From an uncultured Bacilli bacterium (GTDB lineage: Bacteria > Bacillota_I > Bacilli_A > RF39 > UBA660), in NCBI GenBank assembly GCA_949425635.1, contig CASPWD010000001.1, forward strand, positions 372,001 to 436,000: a DNA stretch of 64,000 nt. Reading direction: 5' to 3'. Position numbers and translations under genes: made by a program. The notes under the pieces were generated by a model that saw only the letters and a list, made by a program, of their open reading frames with translations, was not told the DNA's origin and did no database searches. Positions 23,947 to 33,399 of this stretch are shown here, in pieces. Every line of letters begins with the position of its first letter. Position 1 is the first letter of the stretch.

Positions 23947-26319
23947 CTAACGACCACCTGCTGAACCAAAGAGTTCTTTTTCTTCTTCTCTTAAATGTAT
24001 TTGAACAGGAAGTCTTGTATCTTGACTTATAACAAATAGACCTTGTCCTCTTGAAGCAGTAGTTAAGAATTGCATTTCTGATTCACTTAACTTCATCATT
24101 TGTTGTACTGACTCAATCTCTTTTTGACCTTGAGCCATTATCATTAGGTAAGCACTATTATCAATAATAACTTGTCCATATCTTTCTAAACCCGCTGAAC
24201 AATAATCAGCTAGATTTTGACTTATCGTCCATAAAGAACCATTATACTTTCTAATCCTTTTAGATGTTCTTTTTAAGAAATCAATTCCATCTTTATTGTT
24301 TGGATCAATAAGTAAATGTGATTCATCACAAACAAGTATTACTTGTTCATCACGATTCTTACTTATTTCATTCCAACACCAAGATAAGATATTAAAGAAC
24401 TGAGTTTTTAAAATAGTATCATCTGAATCAACTAAGCTATTGATATCAAGTACAATAAAATCATTATTGTCATCAACATTAATTGAAGATATACCATTAA
24501 ACAATCTTGCGTCAGCACCAATAGTAGAACGCTTTAACATAGAACATATTTTTTCTAAGGACTCAATAACATTTCTGGCTTCATTATTTTGTTTAGCTCT
24601 TTCTAAAGTCAACTTTGTCTTATCATATAAATCTTGCATAATAGGATAGTCGTTACTTGATAATTTAGATAAGTCAGTATCAAAATCTATTCCTTTATCT
24701 TTGTAAACTTCAATAAGTATTTCTTCAATCTTAGTAAGTTCATAAGCCGATAAGTCTTGTAGATAATACTTAATAAAAGTTCTAAAAGTTTGAAAGTGTT
24801 TAGATAAATCATTGTTATATTCTTTAACAGAATCTTTATCTTCATCTACATCACTTGTACTTCTGCGAACTTCTAATGGATTGATAATGCCTTGAGTACC
24901 TGTACCACAATCAATCCAACAACCACCAACATTTAAACATAAATCCTTGAATTCTCGTTCTGGATCTATAACAATAACTTTTGAACCTCTACACCAAGCT
25001 CCACGAATTAACTTTTTAATTAAAGTTGATTTGCCTGAACCTGACTTGCCAATAATAACAGCATTAGAATTATTTCTCTTATTAGTTCTTTTCCATAAGT
25101 CAAAAAATAAAAGGCCACCTAATGCGTCATTGCCTAACATTATTGCATCTCCATCATCTTGTAGATTTTGAAAGATAAAAGGAAAAGATGATGCAGTAGT
25201 TAACATAGGAACTGGAAGTCCATATTGTTTCTCTAAATCAGAATAAAGAGTAGGCATGCACATTTTTAATGAACGTTCTTGTTCAAACATTAAGTCTGCA
25301 CCACCTAAACCATAAGCTGATAGAGTAGACTTTAGTTCTTTCTTTGTCTTTTCCATTTCCTCTTTTGTTGAACCATAACATAAGAAATTGACAGTCAGTA
25401 ATGAGAACTTTTCGTGTTCACGATCAATACGATTAACAAGTTCAACCATATCTTGAAGTTGATTATTATAAACAATTTGATCGTTATAATCACTAATATT
25501 AATCATCTTTGATTTTAGTTCTGACATACTCTTTTTGATAGTGTTACTTATCTCTTGTGTGTTGGTAGGACTTATAGTCATAACCATTCTTGTATGATGT
25601 ACATTAGCTACTGCACCAAGCCATCCGATATTTACAAGAGATGGGTAGGAGATAAGTGTAACAACACTTACATAAGCATCACCAAGTAATATATCTTTTT
25701 CATTAATTTTAAGACCGTGTGGCGATATTTTCTCTTTAAACGAACGATTAATCCCTGTACCATCTTTCTTAAAAATATCAAGAGATGTCACAGGATTTAA
25801 CATAACATAAAGTAGTTCTCGCCATTCTTCACTCATAATCTTTTCACTTGATAAACCCATAGAAGAAAACTCCTGTATTAAGTCATTAATTTTTTGATTT
25901 AATAAATTTTCATTAGATGAATCTTCTTCTAGTATTAAGATAAATTCTCTGTTCACAACAGATTGTCTATTATTAAGTCCATTAATAAAATTATAATCTT
26001 CCTCTAATAGCTTAATCTTATTAGCATTGTTTTCTGCTTTCATCTTTGAACCTAATATATTAAGATTTTTGTCTAAGTTAATAGGTTTATCAATACAAAA
26101 TATTTTTACTTTGTAATCAATAGAGTTTAGTACTTTCTTTAACTGACTTACCTTAGCTTTCTGTTCCTCATCAAAGAGAAGAGAAAGATTAATTGATGAT
26201 ATTTTTATACCACTGATAATCTTTCCATTATCTAAGTAAACAAAATTATTCCAAACGTCTTTAAACGGAATAAAATCTAACATCGTTTTAGTTATTTTCT
26301 TATTTGTTTCTTTCTTGAT
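23947..26319 (-). CDS. VirB4/TrsE-like mating ATPase, apparent AUC start
   Basis: About 790 residues. Walker A GKSGSGKSTLIKK near residue 425, Walker B QVILVCDESHLLID near 650, and the C-terminal TrwB/VirB4 motif region ASRGQGLFVISQ. It powers assembly and substrate passage in the mating channel at the inner membrane. An ATG at 26334 exists, but the Shine-Dalgarno GGAGG overlaps that ATG itself, and is followed 8 nt later by an in-frame ATC (26319), so initiation at AUC fits better. Start at the ATG would add five residues. Confidence 0.9.
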   Translation of the reverse strand: MKKETNKKITKTMLDFIPFKDVWNNFVYLDNGKIISGIKISSINLSLLFDEEQKAKVSQLKKVLNSIDYKVKIFCIDKPINLDKNLNILGSKMKAENNANKIKLLEEDYNFINGLNNRQSVVNREFILILEEDSSNENLLNQKINDLIQEFSSMGLSSEKIMSEEWRELLYVMLNPVTSLDIFKKDGTGINRSFKEKISPHGLKINEKDILLGDAYVSVVTLISYPSLVNIGWLGAVANVHHTRMVMTISPTNTQEISNTIKKSMSELKSKMINISDYNDQIVYNNQLQDMVELVNRIDREHEKFSLLTVNFLCYGSTKEEMEKTKKELKSTLSAYGLGGADLMFEQERSLKMCMPTLYSDLEKQYGLPVPMLTTASSFPFIFQNLQDDGDAIMLGNDALGGLLFFDLWKRTNKRNNSNAVIIGKSGSGKSTLIKKLIRGAWCRGSKVIVIDPEREFKDLCLNVGGCWIDCGTGTQGIINPLEVRRSTSDVDEDKDSVKEYNNDLSKHFQTFRTFIKYYLQDLSAYELTKIEEILIEVYKDKGIDFDTDLSKLSSNDYPIMQDLYDKTKLTLERAKQNNEARNVIESLEKICSMLKRSTIGADARLFNGISSINVDDNNDFIVLDINSLVDSDDTILKTQFFNILSWCWNEISKNRDEQVILVCDESHLLIDPNNKDGIDFLKRTSKRIRKYNGSLWTISQNLADYCSAGLERYGQVIIDNSAYLMIMAQGQKEIESVQQMMKLSESEMQFLTTASRGQGLFVISQDTRLPVQIHLREEEKELFGSAGGR

Positions 26320-26552
26320 TAAATATCCCTCCATAAATTTTTAACGATATTAACAATATCATCTTCGGTTAAGTTAACTTTACTATTAAGCTTATTAGCT
26401 TCATCTAATCTAATAATAAGTTTAATTAAATAACGATTAAATTCTGATATTGTCTTCTTATTTTTAAAAGCAATATTTCTAAATTTAACTTTCTCACTAT
26501 GTTCTAGATAAGTATAAATAGTATCATCATAAAGCTTTAATCGATTATCCAT
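26319..26552 (-). CDS. Small hypothetical ICE protein upstream of VirB4
   Basis: 77 residues from ATG 26552 (AGAAGGT is upstream; a TTG- or ATG-like earlier start at 26570 is less well placed). Helical and basic (KVKFRNIAFKNKKTISEFNR, then LIKLIIRLDEANKL), resembling a small DNA-binding or accessory protein. It overlaps the upstream gene by 8 bases and touches the VirB4 start. Confidence 0.6.
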   Translation of the reverse strand: MDNRLKLYDDTIYTYLEHSEKVKFRNIAFKNKKTISEFNRYLIKLIIRLDEANKLNSKVNLTEDDIVNIVKNLWRDI

Positions 26553-26901
26553 TATCGTGTACCTTCTCAATATGTTTTTCTAGTCCTTTAGAATCATACT
26601 GCCTTAGTATTCCAAAATTTAAAATAGCAATAGGAACTTCAACATAATTGTAATTAGTAGAACCACACACTTCTCTAATAATTCTTGTTTTCTTTAATTG
26701 CTTATATAATCCATTAGACATAATAAAAGGATCCAAAAATACTTTATTAGGGTTATCTAAATAAGTATCTTTCAGATCCAAAGTTATATCGTGACTTTCT
26801 TTATCTGTTTCGTATTTTAATCTTATTCTATTATTATAATAAGTATATACACTTATAAAATAATTCTTTCCATTAAGTTTAATTCTTTTTCTTCTTATAA
26901 T
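26545..26901 (-). CDS. Hypothetical ICE protein with apparent AUU or AUA start
   Basis: 118-119 residues. The ATG at 26919 lies before the only Shine-Dalgarno (GGAGG at 26908-26912), while in-frame ATT (26901, spacing 6) and ATA (26898, spacing 9) follow it. The protein is basic and strand-rich (RKRIKLNGKNYFISVYTYY) with a conserved-looking Cys near the middle. Possibly the equivalent of small proteins next to PrgI-type genes in FATA systems. No family recognised. Confidence 0.6.
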   Translation of the reverse strand: MIRRKRIKLNGKNYFISVYTYYNNRIRLKYETDKESHDITLDLKDTYLDNPNKVFLDPFIMSNGLYKQLKKTRIIREVCGSTNYNYVEVPIAILNFGILRQYDSKGLEKHIEKVHDNG

Positions 26902-26942
26902 ATAATTCCTCCATTTCATTATTCGACAAAATTCGACATTTA

Positions 26943-26973
26943 AGCAAAGAAAAACTACTAAAGTTTAGTAGTT
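26943..26973 (-). terminator. Intrinsic terminator inside the mating region
   Basis: AACTACTA/TAGTAGTT hairpin followed by TTTTTCTTT on the minus strand, downstream of the gene at 26986. Confidence 0.7.
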
Positions 26974-26985
26974 CATTTTTAAAAA

Positions 26986-27237
26986 TTAAGCACAAACTTG
27001 GAAAAAGTAATAACCAATCATTGCAACACTTATACCTAAGACTGCAGCAAGTTTAAGTATTTCTTCTCCTGTAAAGGTTCTCCTATGCAACATTGCATAT
27101 TTAAAAGCTGATTGCTTTATGTGTGCTTCTTTACAACACATATTTATTTTAATTTCTATTTTACTAGCATTATACTTTTTATCAATTAAGTCTAGTAAAA
27201 AACTATAATTAATATTAAATCCAACCACTTTTATCAT
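26986..27237 (-). CDS. DUF739-like Cro/C1-type small regulator with hydrophobic C-terminus
   Basis: Up to 83 residues. The arrangement LLDLIDKKYNA, then ALSES-like central helix, then FTGEEILKLAAVLGI ... YFF matches DUF739/phage-type Cro-like proteins (FTxEEIxKxxxxLGI followed by YFF). The terminal segment SVAMIGYYFFQVCA is more hydrophobic than usual. Start is uncertain: ATG at 27237 touches AGGGG, whereas GTG at 27228 has better spacing. A regulator inside the mating operon, followed by a terminator, may tune expression of downstream genes. Confidence 0.5.
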   Translation of the reverse strand: MIKVVGFNINYSFLLDLIDKKYNASKIEIKINMCCKEAHIKQSAFKYAMLHRRTFTGEEILKLAAVLGISVAMIGYYFFQVCA

Positions 27238-27283
27238 CCCCTAATTTAATTATATAATAGTTAATAAAATCAGTCAAAATTTG

Positions 27284-27556
27284 CTATTTAAATGTGAATT
27301 TTTTTTGATTATGCTGATACTTTAAAAATTTCTTAAATATGATCAATGGTGTACTTCCATTTGGGAGTGGCATTAGTAGAATAAAAGTTAATAAAGGGAA
27401 AACAATAAATAGAAATACTTTAATCTCAAATTTATTAACTAAGTATTGTAATGAAAAGCCAATACCAAAACTTAAAGCTATTGCAAGTATCTCTAATATA
27501 CCGAACCCTTTAAAAATTTCTCTTTTAACCTTTATATTTTTAGGTATTAAATACAT
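27284..27556 (-). CDS. PrgI/VirB3-like membrane protein
   Basis: 90 residues with two membrane segments (about 20-38 and 47-65). The start MYLIPKNIKVKREIFKGFG is typical of PrgI family proteins (MxxPKNIKxKxxxxxGxx), which sit beside VirB4 in FATA-type mating channels. Shine-Dalgarno GGAGG ends ten bases before the ATG, and the ATG overlaps the upstream stop. Confidence 0.85.
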   Translation of the reverse strand: MYLIPKNIKVKREIFKGFGILEILAIALSFGIGFSLQYLVNKFEIKVFLFIVFPLLTFILLMPLPNGSTPLIIFKKFLKYQHNQKKFTFK

Positions 27557-28896
27557 TACATTTTACCTCCAATATCGTTATTATGATGATTCATACTTGA
27601 TTGATTAAAGTAGTGATTTTTAATTGGGTTAAACATATTGTCTGGTGTTCTATTTAATACTCTACTAAATTGCCCATTAGTATTTGAATCTAGGAACTGA
27701 TTTATTTGTTGCCTTGCTCTAAATGGATTGTTGTTATTAAAAGATTCTTGGACGAATCCTTTTTGTGTACTTGTTAATGAAGAACCTCTTTCTAATGCAC
27801 TAGATATTTTATTCATTCCTCCTTGTACAATATTCTTACCACTTCCACCAACTTGAGTTCCAATGGATAAAGCTCCTGAAACTCCTGCTTTAGCAATTCC
27901 CAATCCTTGAGCTGAAGCGTGACCTAATGCCATCAATGATTGCATATCTCCAAACGCAGACATCATTCCAGTCTGCTGACCCAACAAACTATTAATAATA
28001 GTTGGTGTACCAATAATAAACAGAAGTGCTCCAATAACTAAAAATACGCCTGTCATATTACCATTACCTTTAAAAGCTGATCCAAACATTGCTAACATTA
28101 AGCCGATAGAAACAAATTGAACAGCTGTTACTAGAAATAAACCCATTGAACTTTTAGTCCATGTTTCAAATGCTCGACCATTATTAGTTAAGCTAGTACA
28201 ACAAAATGGTCCAATTATTTTGAACAATGCCAATTCCATAACTCTTTTAGCCATTTGAATGGCAACAAAAAATAAAAGAAATATTGTAACTATACCAAGT
28301 ATAATAAGCATAAAGAAGTTTAGTGAATACTTATAACTATCACCAAAACCTGCAACACCACCCTCGGTAGCATTGATGTCAATATCTTTCCAATTATCAA
28401 CAACCTCATCAATATGTTCTTCTTTAGTTTCGTTTTCATAAACCATAGCTCTTACAATAGCTTTAGATATTTTTGATTCTGCTCCTGATCCTTCGTCAAG
28501 TCCTGATACAGAAATAATATCTTCAGTTAATGCAGTAGATATATTGTGACCAAAGTTAAATAGTGGGGTAATTAAGAACATAATAACAATAGCTAAAACG
28601 ATTCCTCTATATATTGAAAGAGGACTATCTCGACCATCATTTTTTACAATATACTTCATTATTAGTTCAATAATTACTTTTAGCATTAACCAAGAACATG
28701 CAATAATAATTGCACCACTAAATATCTTGTTCACATATTCGTTATTAAAAAATTCAAATCTCCATATCTTATCAATAATATCGAAGAATCCATCTAATAA
28801 CCAAAGTACACCTTTGCCAATCGCCCACATCACACTTCTAAAGATGTCTGTGTACCAATGTTGTTTTACTTGAACAACATCTAATAATTGAATAAT
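27556..28896 (-). CDS. VirB6/TrsL-like polytopic mating-channel protein, apparent AUU start
   Basis: About 446 residues. Eight or so membrane segments between residues 50 and 330, then a 120-residue Gly/Asn/Gln-rich tail. The N-terminal segment (VKQHWYTDIFRSVMWAIGKG and onward, LLDGFFDIIDKIW) is typical of this family. An ATG at 28833 is available, but has no Shine-Dalgarno and would remove about 20 conserved residues; AAGGAGG ends 7 nt before an in-frame ATT at 28896, which overlaps the sortase stop as TAATT. It forms the inner-membrane channel with VirB3-like and VirB4. Confidence 0.8.
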   Translation of the reverse strand: MIQLLDVVQVKQHWYTDIFRSVMWAIGKGVLWLLDGFFDIIDKIWRFEFFNNEYVNKIFSGAIIIACSWLMLKVIIELIMKYIVKNDGRDSPLSIYRGIVLAIVIMFLITPLFNFGHNISTALTEDIISVSGLDEGSGAESKISKAIVRAMVYENETKEEHIDEVVDNWKDIDINATEGGVAGFGDSYKYSLNFFMLIILGIVTIFLLFFVAIQMAKRVMELALFKIIGPFCCTSLTNNGRAFETWTKSSMGLFLVTAVQFVSIGLMLAMFGSAFKGNGNMTGVFLVIGALLFIIGTPTIINSLLGQQTGMMSAFGDMQSLMALGHASAQGLGIAKAGVSGALSIGTQVGGSGKNIVQGGMNKISSALERGSSLTSTQKGFVQESFNNNNPFRARQQINQFLDSNTNGQFSRVLNRTPDNMFNPIKNHYFNQSSMNHHNNDIGGKM

Positions 28897-29528
28897 TAAA
28901 ATTCCTCCTTGTATTGTTCAAAGATAAATACTAATTGCTTATTAGTATCAACCTTACAAGTTATTAAAGTTAAAGTATTTGTGTCAGTATTTCTTCTGAT
29001 ACTTACTTCTCCAGTTTTATCAACTTCATACTGATTTACTAATTTGTAAGTAAATCTACTATTGTTGTAATAAAGGTAAGCAATATCATTATTAGATAAT
29101 TTAACTAAGTTATTAAAAAATGCTTTATATCCTGTACCGCTATGAGCAACTAATATGACATTGCCATTATTTTCATTAGGTAAAATTGATTCATCAAGAA
29201 TAGTAACATTTTGTTCAACATTATTATTCTTAGAATCCTTAGAAAAAATCCCTTTTCTTAAATTGATAGTTGGTATTTCTAATATTGCCATATATGACTC
29301 TTTATTTTTTGAATCAGAAACTTTATTTTCGGTAACTATATCTTCATTTGTTGATGTACTTATAACTGACGTGTTGAAATATTCTTCAATAAGTTTTTCT
29401 TCAACTCGTTCTTCAGAAAGTCTATCATAGTATTTAACAAATATTAAACCAAAACCTAAAAAGATTAAAAGCAAAGAGCCAACTACTAATAGCTGACTCT
29501 TTTTATTACTTTTGTTTTCTTTTAACAT
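28896..29528 (-). CDS. Sortase dedicated to the ICE adhesin, with unusual active site
   Basis: 210 residues. N-terminal membrane anchor (about 11-32), linker, then a sortase barrel. Catalytic His129 (VILVAHSGTG) and Cys191 (TLITCKV) are clear. The catalytic Arg expected six to eight residues after Cys is not there: the sequence continues with DTNKQLVFIF, so Lys197 takes the place. Sortases join surface proteins to peptidoglycan or to other pilins through a C-terminal sorting motif. Its gene follows and overlaps that of the likely substrate at 29506. Confidence 0.85.
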   Translation of the reverse strand: MLKENKSNKKSQLLVVGSLLLIFLGFGLIFVKYYDRLSEERVEEKLIEEYFNTSVISTSTNEDIVTENKVSDSKNKESYMAILEIPTINLRKGIFSKDSKNNNVEQNVTILDESILPNENNGNVILVAHSGTGYKAFFNNLVKLSNNDIAYLYYNNSRFTYKLVNQYEVDKTGEVSIRRNTDTNTLTLITCKVDTNKQLVFIFEQYKEEF

Positions 29529-32256
29529 ATAATAAAACTCCTAATCCAATAACAACAAATGAACAACCCACAATCTCTAAAATTTTGTTATCATAAGTTA
29601 GAGTATCAGGTACTTTAATCTTTTCATCTTTCATAGTTGCTTTTATAATTTCGCCATCTTGTAGAACTTCAAAATACATTTTATCAGTATTGATTTCATA
29701 TCCCTCAGGAGCTGCTTTTTCTAAGATATAGTAACGACCATATCTTAATTCATCAATTATTATTTTACCTTCTTCATTTGTATATCCACTAAAGACTAAA
29801 GTATCGTCATCTTTATAAATTTCAATAAGAGTGTTAGGCAAAGGTTCACTTGTTGAAAAATCAACTTTAGTGAATTCTAAAGTTGAAATAATAGGCTTAT
29901 TAGTCATTTCTGCTTTAACTATTTCTTTATTTTCTTTTATTTCAAAGAAAACTTTTTCATCTGTAAGAACATAACCTGTTGATGGTTCTGTTTCGATAAT
30001 ATAATACTTACCAACTGATAAATCATTAATCTCAATATTACCATTTTCATCAGTAACGCCACTAAATATTTTTTCATCGTTAGTAGTAAAGACTTCTATT
30101 TTAGTATTTGTAATCACATCACCATTTACTAAATCTTTTTTAGTAAATACTAATCTTCCTTTTTTTATTTCATTAACAAGTGTAATAGTTTCTGTAACAA
30201 TAGGTGTTTCATTATTCTTAGACATTAATTCAACTTTAATTTCTGAATCATCTAAAATATAATCATCTAATGTTTTAGTTTCCTTGATGATATATTTACC
30301 TAAATATAAATCTGAGAATATAGCTTTTCCTTTACTATTGGTTTTGGATGTAGCTACAAGATCACCTTTCTTATAGTGAACAATGCCATCAAGGGTAGAT
30401 ATATCTTCATCAGCATATAGAGAAAATTCTATATTACCTAAATCTATCTTTTCGTAGGTAAAACTATTATCTTCAGTTTTTAAATATTCTCCTTTTTTAT
30501 TGATGATAATCTCACCTTTAATTTGCGAATCGAAGTATTCTAATTCTATATAATTTCCAAACTCATTATCAATGATAACATTACTTTCATCATCAATTCT
30601 AAAGTTTAAATATTCCTTATTAATTAAATAACCATAAGGAGCTTTAACTTCTTCTAACTGATAGTTACCTGTTACAATTGGTTCAGGTAATACTAAAACT
30701 CCTTCGTTATTTGTTTTAAATTCGCAAATGTTTTCTTGCTTAGGATAAGTTACATTCTGACAGACATATGAATCAGAATCTAAATCTTTTATTTTAAATA
30801 TTGCTCCTTCATAAAGCACAGGCAACTTAGACTGAGAATCTTTTTTAGTAAGTTTTATCTTTGCACTAATAGGTTTATTTGTAAAAGATAAATGAATAAT
30901 ATCAGGAGAATTCTCATTTATGACAATAGTAAAGTCTTCAACTTTTTCATATCCAGGTGTTGTAGTTAATTGTTTACCTCTATAAGTTCCATAAGGCAAA
31001 TTAAAAGTCGCTATACCATCTTTATCAGTTATAACTTGTTCTACTATCAGACCTTCTTCATCGAAGAACTGAAAAATAACATTACTTTCAGGTAACAATA
31101 CTCCAGTATTTTTATTCGCATAATACTTGTGTATTTGAATATCTCTATTTATTATGGCATCATAGAAATTTAATTCAAGATACATATTATCTTTTGTAAT
31201 TTCTATATCATAAATTGTGGAATCTAGGTAATAGCCTAGTGGAGCTTGTAATTCTCTTATCTTATATTTTCCTAAAGGTAACATTTCACTCTCAGCAATA
31301 CCATCTTGGTTGGTTGTTAATTTTTGGATTAAGTTGTCGTTTAAATCATATAAACCATAAACTGCACCTTTTAATGTTTCTTCACTTCTGGGATTAATTT
31401 CTCCATAAACAGAAGCATATTTGTGAAGTAAAATTTTGCCACCAGTAATTTCAATATTATATCTTACAATTGTTGGGTCAATATTACCAACAGAGAAAAC
31501 ATTCTGTGAATCATCAGAATAATATAGAACAGGGTAATCATCATACAAATCAAAATCCTTCTTTAATGTTATTGTTCCGTTACCTGTACTATTAGCTGTT
31601 ATAGTCAACTGGTTATTATTTTTTCTAACTGAAATGTTACCAGTAGAACTAACAGAATAGTTGTTCAACACATTGTTGCTATCAGTCAAGGTAACTGATT
31701 CACCAATAGTAAAATCTTTTTTTAAATTAAAATTAGGTCTAACTATATGGTTGTTAACAAGATTTTCTAATTCTGCAATCTCTGTTGCAAACTTAGTATC
31801 ATCTCTTGTTCCATTCAAAGTCTTAGTAAAGTAAAACTTCGAATCAGGATCGACTGTCCTCCAAATCATAACTTGTGTTATTGCCCACCATTTATCATCA
31901 CTATGGTCTTTGTACCCATAGCCGTAATAAGCATATAAAAATGCTTTTTGTAATTTATCATCATCTAGATTTTTCATAAATGACAAATAATCATCTTTAG
32001 TCATACTATAGTTTTTGGTGCTATCGACAACCACGAATGGTTCAAGACAGTAAACAAATTTATTGTCTGTACTTCTACGAATTATTTGAGCAGTAATATA
32101 TTTCTTTGTAGTAGAGTTCGCTTTTTCTTCATTAATATATACTCCTTTAATATACTCCGATGGTATTATCTTTCCTTCGTATTTTTCTGCATATACTTTT
32201 GATGATATACAAAATATAAATATAAAGAAAAATATAATACTTAATATTTTTTTCAT
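29506..32256 (-). CDS. Large surface adhesin with thioester domain and SpaA-type repeats
   Basis: 916 residues. Signal peptide 1-23; thioester domain about 45-165 with YCLEPF (Cys) and AITQVMIWR (Gln), residues that form an internal thioester able to bond covalently to host or partner surfaces; then a run of about six Cna-B/SpaA isopeptide domains (phrases such as GKYIIKET, GKYYIIETEPSTGYVLTD, GRYYILEKAAPEGYEI); and a C-terminal sorting region VPDTLTYDN, hydrophobic segment and KRKQK tail. The sorting motif departs from LPxTG. Such a protein could attach donor to recipient during mating. The next gene is a sortase. Confidence 0.88.
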   Translation of the reverse strand: MKKILSIIFFFIFIFCISSKVYAEKYEGKIIPSEYIKGVYINEEKANSTTKKYITAQIIRRSTDNKFVYCLEPFVVVDSTKNYSMTKDDYLSFMKNLDDDKLQKAFLYAYYGYGYKDHSDDKWWAITQVMIWRTVDPDSKFYFTKTLNGTRDDTKFATEIAELENLVNNHIVRPNFNLKKDFTIGESVTLTDSNNVLNNYSVSSTGNISVRKNNNQLTITANSTGNGTITLKKDFDLYDDYPVLYYSDDSQNVFSVGNIDPTIVRYNIEITGGKILLHKYASVYGEINPRSEETLKGAVYGLYDLNDNLIQKLTTNQDGIAESEMLPLGKYKIRELQAPLGYYLDSTIYDIEITKDNMYLELNFYDAIINRDIQIHKYYANKNTGVLLPESNVIFQFFDEEGLIVEQVITDKDGIATFNLPYGTYRGKQLTTTPGYEKVEDFTIVINENSPDIIHLSFTNKPISAKIKLTKKDSQSKLPVLYEGAIFKIKDLDSDSYVCQNVTYPKQENICEFKTNNEGVLVLPEPIVTGNYQLEEVKAPYGYLINKEYLNFRIDDESNVIIDNEFGNYIELEYFDSQIKGEIIINKKGEYLKTEDNSFTYEKIDLGNIEFSLYADEDISTLDGIVHYKKGDLVATSKTNSKGKAIFSDLYLGKYIIKETKTLDDYILDDSEIKVELMSKNNETPIVTETITLVNEIKKGRLVFTKKDLVNGDVITNTKIEVFTTNDEKIFSGVTDENGNIEINDLSVGKYYIIETEPSTGYVLTDEKVFFEIKENKEIVKAEMTNKPIISTLEFTKVDFSTSEPLPNTLIEIYKDDDTLVFSGYTNEEGKIIIDELRYGRYYILEKAAPEGYEINTDKMYFEVLQDGEIIKATMKDEKIKVPDTLTYDNKILEIVGCSFVVIGLGVLLYVKRKQK

Positions 32257-32287
32257 CTTATATCATCTTCTTTCTAAAATTTATTCA

Positions 32288-32309
32288 TAAAAAAAGTCCA
32301 AATTGGACT
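32288..32309 (-). terminator. Terminator separating the pilin operon from the adhesin
   Basis: AGTCC/GGACT hairpin with a T run on the minus strand, overlapping the stop of the gene at 32308. Adhesin and downstream genes may therefore have their own promoter. Confidence 0.75.
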
Positions 32310-32898
32310 ATCTTATAGTTAACATATAACCAAGAGTATCACCAGAGTAACTGACTACCTCAGTACAACCGAATTGAATATCTTCAGTCTCCATTAACTC
32401 ATAACCAGCTGATACACATTGAGCTTTAGTTTTGTGTGTGACTTTTTGACCACTTACCATTGGTGAATTATAATATTCATCTTTAGTAATGCCTAGTTCA
32501 TCCCATATTTCTTTTTTCACAACAGGTGGAGTAGTAGTTTCTTCTTTCTTTGGTTTCTCAGTAACTGATGAATTATTGTTGTTTGTTGGTTTTTTATTAG
32601 AATTATTCTGACTTTTATTATTTGTTGTAGTATCATTTTTATTACTTTGTTGTGGTGGTTCATTAACTTGTTCTTCTTTATTTATCTCTACTGGTGGCTC
32701 ATCCTCTTCAATAGTATTTTCTTCTTGTTCTAATTCTTCAATTTGATTTTCGTCATTTACATTAATATCGTTATTTTCATTGTTAACAACTTTATTGTTA
32801 TTAACATCTAAAGATTTCTTATATAATGCAAATGTTACACCACCAACAAGGAATATTAATAATATTAAAATCAAAGTTATTTTTACTTTTTTATTCAT
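32308..32898 (-). CDS. Anchored extracellular protein with low-complexity stalk
   Basis: 196 residues from ATG 32898 (AGGAAGTGGTTGT upstream); an earlier TTG-type start at 32946 lacks support. One membrane segment (about 6-26), then an extremely acidic and Asn/Gln/Thr-rich stalk (about 30-125), then a small domain with two Cys (QCVSAGYELME, FGCTEVV) that may form a disulphide. No family recognised. In position it corresponds to small surface or exclusion proteins of other ICEs. Confidence 0.65.
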   Translation of the reverse strand: MNKKVKITLILILLIFLVGGVTFALYKKSLDVNNNKVVNNENNDINVNDENQIEELEQEENTIEEDEPPVEINKEEQVNEPPQQSNKNDTTTNNKSQNNSNKKPTNNNNSSVTEKPKKEETTTPPVVKKEIWDELGITKDEYYNSPMVSGQKVTHKTKAQCVSAGYELMETEDIQFGCTEVVSYSGDTLGYMLTIR

Positions 32899-32971
32899 AC
32901 AACCACTTCCTGAGTTTAAAATAGCATACAATATTAAATTTGTCATCTCTTTTTTTGATGTGGATAACTTG

Positions 32972-33103
32972 TTATTTTAATTTTTTATTTAATTCTTTTC
33001 GTTCTTCCTCCCTAGAAATTCTACTTGATACAATACAAGCACAGAATAAAAATAGAAATGATAGAAACACTAAAGAATAAAATATCATAAATAGTATTTT
33101 CAT
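32972..33103 (-). CDS. Small single-pass membrane peptide
   Basis: 43 residues: MKILFMIFYSLVFLSFLFLF, then CAC and a basic/acidic tail RISREEERKELNKKLK. One membrane segment. It is too short for default gene calling but fits tightly between genes on the same strand. AAGAGG lies about 13 nt upstream of the ATG, rather far. Tiny membrane proteins are common in mating operons. Confidence 0.45.
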   Translation of the reverse strand: MKILFMIFYSLVFLSFLFLFCACIVSSRISREEERKELNKKLK

Positions 33104-33125
33104 TTTATTTATAAAACCTCTTTTC

Positions 33126-33398
33126 TTAAGATAAATATTGTTTTAGATATTCTAAGTCATAGATTAAGTCATTTAAATTACATCTAAGATCAATGTTCTT
33201 CTTATTTTTTCTAAGCTTATCTTCAAAATACTTCGCAAGTGTTTCTACATATTCAACATCTAAAATTCTTTGTTTAATGAATCGTTTAAATATTGGCTCG
33301 TGAAAAATATTTTTAATTAATTTAAAATAAACAAACATATCATAGATTCTATTAACTAAATTATGACTTTTTACAAATGCATAATAATCTTTGTTCAT
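33126..33398 (-). CDS. Hypothetical ICE protein
   Basis: 90 residues, basic and helical, without membrane segment (KIIKQRILDVEYVETLAKYF-like). ATG lies 7 bases after GAGG and is one base from the previous gene's stop. It belongs to the pilin-led operon. No family recognised. Confidence 0.6.
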   Translation of the reverse strand: MNKDYYAFVKSHNLVNRIYDMFVYFKLIKNIFHEPIFKRFIKQRILDVEYVETLAKYFEDKLRKNKKNIDLRCNLNDLIYDLEYLKQYLS

Positions 33399-33399
33399 A

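Noticed and set aside
26320-26334. ATG at 26334 as start of VirB4
   Set aside because: The only Shine-Dalgarno overlaps this ATG and would position ribosomes downstream at ATC 26319. It cannot be ruled out, and only five residues differ.
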